DNA of 64,000 bases, taken from assembly GCA_907163345.1 (NCBI GenBank), contig CAJQUN010001147.1:1-64000 (forward strand). The letters run 5' to 3'. Of this stretch, positions 56,273-64,000 are shown one piece after another; within the stretch, counting starts at the first letter, position 1, and each line of letters starts with the position of its first letter. A model generated the notes under the pieces. That model ran no database searches. It was not told the origin of the DNA and saw only the letters and a program-made list of their open reading frames with translations. Origin of the DNA: Haberlea rhodopensis (lineage: Eukaryota; Streptophyta; Magnoliopsida; Lamiales; Gesneriaceae). The position numbers and the translations under genes were made by a program.

Positions 56273-58856
56273 GAGAGAGGGGGGGAGATTATGCATGCCA
56301 ATATTTTTAGTTCTGACATTGTTTAATAGAATTAATTGGAAATGACTTCAAGTTGGGCCCTAACATCAATCTAGTTCATCTGCCTAACTTCCTATGTTTT
56401 TCTCTTTCAGGAAATGTCAAAACTAAGGTATCAGTTATGCCCACGAGTGATGAAAGAGAGGAAGTTTTGGAGGATATACTTCATTCTTGTTAACAGTCAC
56501 GTGGCACCGTAAGTTACTTAATGGAAATTGTATCTTCCCCTTCGTGGTGCTTGGTACCATCTGACTAACTCATTGATGATTTTTTTGTGGATTTCATGTC
56601 AAATACAAAGGATTTCGACTAGACACCTCTCTATTGAGAGACTCCTTCTATATATAATAGTAATATTACAACATTTACAATTCTAACTAAGGAAAGTGCA
56701 TTCATTGCCCTAAACTATGCTTCTACCATATATACATTTGTGTTGACTAATTTAGTCTAGCTAAGTATGGAAATGTCGAGTAATGTGAGTTAGAATTGGG
56801 GAGCTGAATCCTCATTAACATCCCCCCTCAAATTGATGCTGGTCGAACGAAAAGTATCAATTTGTCAATCGAAATAATAGCGTCCCAATAGGACAAAGTT
56901 GTCGCAAACACTTGTGCAAATAAGTATAGCTCCACGAAAAAAGTAAACCGCACAACAACCGTGCAAGGCTCAAACGCACAGCAACCGTGCAAGGCTCAAA
57001 ACGCACAGCAACCGTGCAAGGCTCAAAACGCACAACCGTGCAAGGACACCACAAACTCCGTGGTAAAAGTCAACCAATCACCACACAAATCAGAAACCCA
57101 CGAGATGTGATGAGCCAAGAACCAGAAAGGAAACTGGCTGAATTCGAGGCACACGAGCAAGAAACCTATGAGCATATTATTTCCAAGCTCCAGATAGCAT
57201 AGAAGCGCAGATTGCGCAGAACCCAAAATGGCGAAGAACATATCGCAAAATCCCAAATTCGGAAACCTTAGATCGCTGCACAAGATCGCTGCACAAAATC
57301 GCAGCAAACACCCAGAAACCGCAAATCTGCGCGAAACAACACGCAGGAACCTAAATCACCCACGACAATCGTTCTTGAATCGTAAAAAAAATTGCCACAA
57401 AACAGCAAAATCGGCACTCAGAAGCTCCAATCAAGCAGCCTAGATAAAAATTTTTTTGGTAAAGCGCAGATCGCGAACCGAGGTCGCGCAGCCCCCAAAT
57501 CTCGAAACCTAGTTCGTGCAGCCCCCAAATCGCGAAACCCTAGCACACACCGCCCTCGAAACACACAGTATATGAAAATCGTGAAGGCTCAGATCGAGAA
57601 GATCCCAGATCTGCGAAGCCCAGAACGTTCACGAAGTCTCAGAACACAAAGCCCAGATCACGCACAGAACACGCGTGAACCCTAGAAATCACAAAGCTGG
57701 ATCGGACCAGCGCGGAACAAAATTGCTGAACCAGAAAAAAAAAAATCAATAAACCAGCCCAGGAAAAAAATCGACGCAAAAGTGGAAAGCCGTCTGCCCC
57801 CAGCGCCGCTGCTGCCACCTGCGAAGAAGGCGACGAGGGATGAGGACAGGAGCTTGATCACAGCTTGAAAAGCCTACAAGATTTTTATATATAACTCTGA
57901 TACCATGTCAAATACAAAGTATTTTGACTGGATACCTCTCTATTGAGAGTCTCCTTCCTTCTATATATAATAGTAATCTTACAACATTTACAATTCTAAC
58001 TAAGGAAAGTGCATTCAATGCCATAAACTATGCTTCTACCATACATACATTTGTGTTGACTAATTTAGTCTAACTAAGTATGGAATGTCGAGTAATGTGA
58101 GCTAGAATCGGGGAGCTGAATCCTCGTTAACATTTCATATAACCATATCAGCATATAGCTACTATATTTGAATTCTAAAATCCACGTAGGCTTCATGTTT
58201 ATCAAAGCTTATAGTATACGCCTTGATTCGAAGTTTTGGTTTCTTTCCTTTAGAATTTTCACGGTATTGCATGGTCATGATATCGAACCATATCAATGTT
58301 ACAATCTTGGTCCAAACAACAGAAAACTCCTTTAGCCTTCTCTCTTTCTCTCTCTCTGTACCGCGAATGCTCTGGTGTTTTTGTTTGCCTAGGTATGATG
58401 TGTCTTGAATTATTCGGTTTTAGCTTTGACTTGTCACGATAGGTATGTAAAAAGGTACATGGAAGATTTAAAGATGAAATCTGATGAAAAAGCAAAAGAA
58501 ACTGAGGTGAAGGAGGTTTCATCCGGTGGAACATCATCTAAAACCACAGAGGGGATTTCAAGATCAAATAGCAATACGGCCAAGTCATCAACTTCTGAAC
58601 AAGATTTAGATGTCTTCCTACTCGGAGATCTCGATGACAGCGATGATGGTCCAGGTACACTCTCAACACTGTAAATCTTTGTGCTTACATATTACAAACT
58701 CAAACTTAATTTTTTCTGCTTTTGTTCTTGCTATTTATTTCTAATATTTACTTCTCTTTTACACTCTGCTGCGTCATATCATTCCTAGTTATTTTGCTTT
58801 TGGTGTATTCAGATGACGGCAAGGATGACTTTGACGATGATCTTGACAAGATATAG
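53707..58856 (+). CDS. BSD-domain-containing protein with 11-residue helical repeats, complete
   Basis: Five exons read in phase: 53707-54133, 55473-55573, 56411-56508, 58443-58654 and 58813-58856, 882 bp and 293 residues. Residues 36-79 are four perfect-register copies of an 11-mer, EASKKSKEFAT, preceded by a weaker copy at 12-22. Such repeats form amphipathic helices like those of LEA and lipid-droplet proteins. The BSD domain covers about residues 115-210: FIKGITISTFQDFPLEDEPE, VRQDLTEWQERHAKLVL, KLRYQLCPRVMKERKFWRIY with the conserved FW pair, and VNSHVAPYVKRY. The C-terminus is Ser-rich then strongly acidic, ending DDDLDKI. BSD proteins include TFIIH p62 and synapse-associated SYAP1; the plant single-BSD family has no firmly known role. 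Start 53707 is preferred over an upstream in-frame ATG at 53689 because MDLWQRARSLAEE matches the family start. Intron 3 carries a small LTR element in antisense. Confidence 0.93.
56597..58132 (-). mobile_element. small non-autonomous LTR retrotransposon in intron 3 of the BSD gene
   Basis: LTRs at 56597-56820 and 57906-58132 (224 and 227 bp, TGTCAAATAC...TTAACA on the plus strand), with a perfect TSD TTTCA on both sides. Read on the minus strand, the primer site TGGTATCAGAGTTA directly follows the 5' LTR (right copy) and a polypurine tract TTTGAGGGGGGA precedes the 3' LTR (left copy). The 1.1-kb interior has no gag or pol; it is noncoding with scattered short frames. It is larger than a typical TRIM but built the same way. 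Being antisense, its own signals do not obviously interrupt the host intron. Confidence 0.92.
56949..57045. repeat. 26-27 bp tandem repeat in the small LTR element
   Basis: Three full units and one partial unit of CGCACAGCAACCGTGCAAGG plus CTCAAA in the interior next to the 3' LTR. Confidence 0.9.
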
Positions 58857-58869
58857 TGAAGTGAAGCAG

Positions 58870-59584
58870 TTATATCTTTTGCCATTGCCAAACTTCTGCA
58901 TTTAAATATGAAGTTTCTAAGTTGGAATTCAAGCAAATGGAATTTATTTTTTAGCAATAAAATTTCAATTCCTGCGACTTTATAGTGTTCTAAAAATGAT
59001 TTTATTTTCATGTAGGAGTGGGGACTGCGAAAGGATTTAAATTATTTTTCATTTACCAGTAGATACCTCTAGATTTGTTCGGGTTCTCAAATTTCCCGGG
59101 TCCATCCCCTTACCCCAGTTGAAGATCCGACTCATAATACACGGGAGATCAAATCTTGGGCCTCGGTCTCCCTTATCAAGTACGGGATATTAATGTTTTA
59201 TTTATTTATTTATGTATTTTTTTCATTATCAGCTTGAAACAACCCTTTATTCTTTAGGAAATCCTGAGAGAATTCAAGATTATTTTTACTTGACAGCAAC
59301 AACGTTAATGCAGTTTTATGTACTTGAAAATCTAAGACCTAAATAGATTCAGATATATAATAAATGTGTTCAAGAAGCATGAGGAATGGTAAATACAATG
59401 AGAAAAAAAGGTTGTTAGTGTTTTTTATGACAGTCCTTTTGTACAATGCCTCAGGCATGAAATAAGCAATAGATTGGGTCAGCACATCACATGGCCCTTA
59501 TTACTCTGGTCCATGTGAAGTGTTATATTTTCGCATTAAAAAATCAAACAAGTTTACACATTGAAATTAATGGTAAAATTGCCA
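58870..59584. other. BSD gene 3' flank, AT-rich
   Basis: Probable 3' UTR to about 59000 with AATAAAATTTC near 58956. The rest shows no coding or repeat signal beyond short ATTT runs. Confidence 0.45.
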
Positions 59585-59700
59585 CGAGCTTCTAGCCCAG
59601 ATGGCACCAAAATATCTTAAATGGGACCAGGTTTCAAGATTAAGACTCGTTGAATTCCCTCCCCAATTGGCAAAAAAACGAAAAAAAGCTAGTGGTAAAA
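59585..59700 (+). mobile_element. tRNA-related SINE, decayed
   Basis: The A-box-like TCTAGCCCAGATGGCACC and a decayed B box (GGTTTCAAGAT) are about 40 bp apart, with an A-rich end. It is close in layout to the copy at 19018-19127. Confidence 0.55.
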
Positions 59701-60388
59701 TTCTATGGCTTTATGTTCCCGACAGCAGTATATACATTATCTCTGTTGGAGAATCCGATCATTGATCAAATATTGAATCTAGTTTTCGATATACAATGTT
59801 TGCGGTGAAAGTTTGATTTTTCTCCAGTTGTTGACATCTACATGTCTCGATTTTTGAGTTGGTCGATAGATTACTATCAGAACGATCTAGCTTGTTTATA
59901 AACTTTGAACTCTTGGAATCATGGTGCGCCTACAATCTCTGTACAGGTGGGTCGAAGCATAACTCTCTCTATTTTCTGATATTATATATGTATATATCAA
60001 GGTAACGACTATAATGTTTGTACGTATAAGAATTCTTTGTTAAAAAATTGATCCAAAGTTAAGGCATTGAATTAATTATTGATAATCTCTACTATATTAT
60101 TCAGCAACAATCCCATTGAACTAACTGTTTTTGGTTATTTTAAGTGGATTGACAAATATATCTTTTCCACCATTTTATAATTCTGTAAAAGACTGTGATC
60201 CACATATAATTATTATCCTTGTATATTCTCATTTTCCCAAATTATGCAAATTTCCAGAATATTTATATATCCCTCATATATTTTTTAATTTATAAAATAT
60301 AGGTAAATGTCATAATTAATAATTTAAAATTTGTAAAAATAAATAATGAATATGAAGACTCATCTGCTTGTAACACACACACACACAT

Positions 60389-60456
<68 letters not shown>

Positions 60457-60489
60457 ACTATTATATAAGAGAATAAGTTTTTCCTGTAG
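59701..60489. other. AT-rich spacer with microsatellite
   Basis: No gene. It contains (AC)n at about 60374-60388 followed by (TA)n at about 60399-60450. Confidence 0.7.
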
Positions 60490-62292
60490 CAATGAACAGT
60501 AATACAATGCTGGGCTTATCTGTGGGCTTCCTCCAGTTTTGCGTGGGCTTTCAACAATTTTTCGTGGGCTTGCTTCGAGTGCTGATGGGCCTCAATTTGT
60601 TTTTTGTGTTTGCCCTTACTCAGTGTTTGGGCTGGGCGCGTTTTCAGGGTTGGGGAAGGGGCTTGGGCTTTGTTCAGGGTTGGGATATCCATTTGCTGGG
60701 TATAAGCCCTGTCAGCTGCTGCGACTCAATCATGATAGCCGCCTCCACCTTCTCGGTCGTTGCCCGCTGGACACTTCGCTGCGCTTGCCCTTCGCCTGCT
60801 TAACCAACGGGCCATGCTCTTCATTTTGCCGACACTCTGTTCTTGCACGTCATGTCGCTGATGTCCTCTTTGCTTTATCTGGTTCATTCGCCTGTGTTGG
60901 TCATCCATCATTCGCCTGTGTTGGTCAGACATGCTGCCGCCGGTCTTGGACCTTGGTGGTTTGGTTTTCATGCTTTATATATGTCGCCCCTTCTTTTTCT
61001 TGTGTGTGTTCGGTTCCAATCAGCTTAGGTGCGATTCTTGCTTTCCCACATCAACTGATTTAGGTTAGTTGGATTTTAGGATTTTAGGTTTTGACATATG
61101 CTGTGCTCTATTCTTTTCCCAGCGATTGACTTCGATGTAGTTCATCTTGGGCAAAAAAAATTTTCTTGCCGTTGATTAATCGTTTTTTTTGCGGTTTGAT
61201 CTTCGAACGGAGGGGGGAGGCAGATGGTTTCATGTTCTGCTGTTATGTGATCTCGTTCTTTGTTGGCTTGTTTGTGGATCTGCTGTTGGTGCATTTTTTT
61301 ATCCCATCTGTGTTTGTTTTCTTTAAAGCTTGTCTTCATGCTTTCACTCGGGTTTGTCCAGAGTAGGGATGTTTGGATCTCCTCAATCCCCTGTTAAATC
61401 TGAAAGTCATTGTGTACATAGATGCTGCGTTTGCACTGCATGCACAATGTGCTGCGTGTGCAATTGGTTTGCTTGTTGTGCGTGAATCTCTATCTCTTTG
61501 GGCCGATTGGTTTGCTTATTGTGCGTCAATCTCTATCTCTTTGGCCCGAATTCAAGCTTCATGCGCAGCCTGGTCGGTGCAGAAGGGTTCTGTGTTGGGT
61601 TCTTCTCTTCCTCCTTTTTTTCATCCCCTCTGTGCTATGTTTTTTTTTTAAAACCTTGTTTTGATGATTTCCATTGTGTGCTGCATGTACAATTGGTTAA
61701 CTTGTCCTGCATGAATCTCTGTCTCTTGGGGTCGCATTACAGCTCCGTGTGCAGGTTGTTCGATTCGGATGGCTACGCTGGCCCATCCCTTAGCCCAATT
61801 TTTTGCTGCTTTTCTGTTATACAGGATGAGTTTTCTGGGTCATTTGCTTATTATATAATTAAACATTAAACAGGGAAAATACCGCTTTTAACAAATCAGA
61901 TTGTTGAAAGTATATATATCATTGTAAATTGCATTCGTGTGCAATAACCAAGCTCCATGTTTTTGGGAGTTAAGCACATGCGCACCATCTACGGGAATTT
62001 TAGCCCTTATTGTTTTTAAAACAAAAAAAACGTTTGGTAGACATTAATTTTATTTGTATGGAGAATTATATATTTTTTAAAGTGCTTTGGGAAACACTAT
62101 ATGTTTCCTTCCCAGTACATCATGATACCCAGCTTTCCTGATATGAGATACATTGTTGTGCGCTGGACCATGGCTTGACCGAATTTTCATGTGCTTTCCT
62201 TGTGGCAATTCGCTACCATATCTCACAGCCTGTTACCTGTCTCGCATGTTTAGCGCCACCTCTACAGCTTCATTTTTGAGCAGATTCCCATA
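60490..62292 (+). other. presumed Helitron 5' noncoding region with internal repeats
   Basis: No convincing coding sequence despite several open frames; their peptides are low-complexity and Cys/Leu/Phe-rich. The ATTGGTTTGCTTGTTGTGCG / AATCTCTATCTCTTTGGGCC unit of 43 bp occurs twice in tandem (about 61461-61546) and a third diverged time at about 61690. TTCGCCTGTGTTGGTCA is doubled at 60887-60925. It lies directly upstream of the Helitron helicase start. Confidence 0.4.
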
Positions 62293-64000
62293 ATGGCCGA
62301 CGACTTCGCGGGCTCCATGCGAGACCGCCGTGCAAAACGTAAAGGTTGTTACTCTCGCGTGTATGAGGGGATCTTGTCCCGTTCGTTTTTTGGTATATCT
62401 AATTACTATGTTACATTATTTGTTTTTCCTTTTCAGCACATACCGGGACCGATGATTTGCATGCTGGTGCGATCCTAACACCCAACAATCGTCTTCGGCG
62501 TTCCATCGAAACAGGTCGGTGTTGCATTTAACTTTGACTAGCATGGTTTGTGGTGGCACACACTTTAGGTGTTTATCATTTGTATTTGTATTGCTTCTTC
62601 ATGACACTCTGTGAAACATGTTATATTAGCCCCTATGCAATATTATTCGATGTTTTCTTTTAGCAGAACAAAAATGGCGGTGAAAAACTCATAGTGCTAT
62701 ACAAACCCCTGAGATTGCCTTTGGTGATGCTGGTATTCAGATCGAACTGTCTTTTAGATTATGGAAGTCTAATGGGATGCTATAATATATTTTTGTTATA
62801 TGGGATTTTAGGCTTGAGGATATTGTTGGCCACTGTTTCCACCTGGGGATAATAATTGGAGGACATATGCTTCTCGTATACTAACAAAAGTGACATTTCC
62901 CCAACTTGCACATTGCCATTACTTACTCCTCCTCCTTCACCTTTTAGCTTGATTGTTAATAAAGCAAAGCACGTAAATATGTCAACTCGTTTCATTTTAT
63001 AATATGATTGCACACTGTCATGACTTACTCCTCATCCTTCACCTTTTAGCCTGATTGCACAATGTCATTACTTACTCCTCCTCCTTCTCGTATACTAAAA
63101 GAAGTGACATTTCCCCAACTTGCACAGTGACATTCCCCCAACCTTTCGGCTTGTTTGATAAATTTATAATATGTTCCGATAAATGCCTCGTACGTATGTC
63201 AACTCGTTTAATTTTTCCCAATCGTGCTGCTAGATTATACTGCCCTTCCGATGCGACGCACCAAGAAAACACCCCTCAAATACATTGAGCGTATCATGCG
63301 TATACCCAAGGAAGTGTGGAACTTACCTCCGACCGCAGACTGTGATTATTGTGGTGCACACCGGCTGTTCAGAGAAACCACTGGCTTTTGTTGCTCAAGC
63401 GGAAAGGTTGATTTAGAACGTACTAAAATGCCACCAAGTTTGTGGCAGCTCTATGCTGGCGCTAGCTCCCATGCAACTGATCACTTCCGCCAACGTTGTC
63501 GTACATATAACAATACGTTCGCGTTTACGTCTCTCGGGATCTATTACGACCATGAACTTTGCAGAGCCTACAAAGGCATATACACGTTCAAGGTTCAAGG
63601 CGGGATTTATCACTTCATTCGTGATCTCATTCCCAAAGACGGGTTTGGTCGACAGGTTCAATTATATTTCTATGGAACGGAGAATGAGCTGCCCAATCGG
63701 CTTGCACAGTCTGGGGACCTAGATGAAAAAATTGTCTCTTTTTTAATGGATATTATGACCCTCAATCCATACGCAAACTTCTTTCAGAGTTTATGCGAGT
63801 TGCCTAACTTGGATTCGTACAAAATTGTTCTGCGTGCTGATCCTATTTTAGATCAAAGGGTGTATAACTTGCCGGTCGTTGATCATGTCGCTGCCATTTG
63901 GGATGAATTGACTGACCCACCTTCGGAGCGCCCGCGTGACGTACGGGTGTACACAAAAACTGACAGCACACAATTTGTTCATTACTACTATGGTTGTTAT
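62293..64000 (+). CDS. Helitron Rep/helicase, N-terminal part (runs off the window)
   Basis: Three exons join in phase: 62293-62344 (MADDFAGSMRDRRAKRK), 62437-62514 (HTGTDDLHAGAILTPNNRLR) and 63234 to beyond 64000. The third gives the family's N-terminal region: CDYCGAHRLFRETTGFCCSS (a zinc-binding Cys cluster), RCRTYNNTFAFTSLG, YTFKVQGGIYHFIRDLIP and the conserved QLYFYGTENELPNRL. The reading is open for 255 codons to the window edge. The Rep HUH endonuclease and helicase domains would lie to the right. Such proteins move rolling-circle transposons. No stop or frameshift is seen, so this copy may be recent. The first two exons are inferred from splice sites and phase and are less certain than exon 3. 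Confidence 0.85.
62869..63215. repeat. imperfect tandem duplication in the Helitron intron
   Basis: CTTCTCGTATACTAA...GACATTTCCCCAACTTGCAC at 62869 recurs at 63084, and TATGTCAACTCGTTT at about 62978 recurs at about 63196, giving a period of about 215 bp. Within it, TGCACA...CATTACTTACTCCTCCTCC is repeated again near 63020 and 63060. Confidence 0.8.

Noticed and set aside
60539..61063. 174-codon plus-strand frame upstream of the Helitron
   Set aside because: Low-complexity Cys/Phe/Leu/Ser-rich peptide with internal repeats from repeated DNA, no recognisable domain and several equally long overlapping frames.
62661..62693. Additional Helitron exon after the CTTTTAGCAG acceptor
   Set aside because: Joining here from exon 2 in phase reaches a stop (TGA) within a few codons, so the acceptor at 63233 is preferred.

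Overview
This is nuclear DNA from a flowering plant, most likely a core eudicot. Plant genes with many canonical GT-AG introns sit in AT-rich intergenic DNA packed with retrotransposons and DNA transposons. There is no bacterial, organellar, rRNA, tRNA or CRISPR content. All exon boundaries, phases and target-site duplications (TSDs) given here were read by hand.

Host genes. (i) A lone first coding exon of an ER-type ADP/ATP carrier (5229-5486, minus); the remaining exons must lie left of the window, beyond a copia element. (ii) A complete five-exon TAF11 gene, a TFIID subunit (10538-12451, minus). (iii) A complete ten-exon plastid cysteine desulfurase gene, NFS2/SufS type (13943-18649, minus). 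(iv) A decayed HRQ1-like RecQ helicase pseudogene (19990-21599, minus). (v) A single-exon Dof transcription factor of the DOF5.4/OBP4 type (45173-46081, plus). (vi) A complete five-exon BSD-domain protein gene with an N-terminal 11-residue repeat (53707-58856, plus).

Mobile DNA. A decayed Ty1/copia element fills 1-4411. A hAT-type MITE (6556-7304) and a MULE pseudogene (8100-10240) follow. Between 22461 and 32621 lies a complete minus-strand Ty3/gypsy element of Tat type, with 906/918-bp LTRs and TSD TTTAT. Inside its 3' LTR it carries a separate spliced gene on the opposite strand. A gag-only Sirevirus-like copia element lies at 34470-39560 (TSD GGAAC). It is nested in an unidentified retroelement beside a gypsy 3' end with its LTR (40040-42400). 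A hAT element with a perfect 8-bp TSD is at 46566-48468. A second Tat-type relic at about 49815-52480 preserves the same antisense gene and its two intron positions. A small non-autonomous LTR element (56597-58132, TSD TTTCA) sits in intron 3 of the BSD gene. The right edge holds the N-terminal part of a Helitron Rep/helicase gene (62293-64000). Several tRNA-like SINEs are scattered between.

The strongest candidate for something under-described is the antisense, intron-containing gene of the Tat elements. It is present in two strongly diverged copies with the same exon-intron layout. Second is a shared LTR design: dense GC-rich GCGAT palindrome arrays placed just upstream of the TATA box in LTRs of otherwise unrelated copia and gypsy elements.
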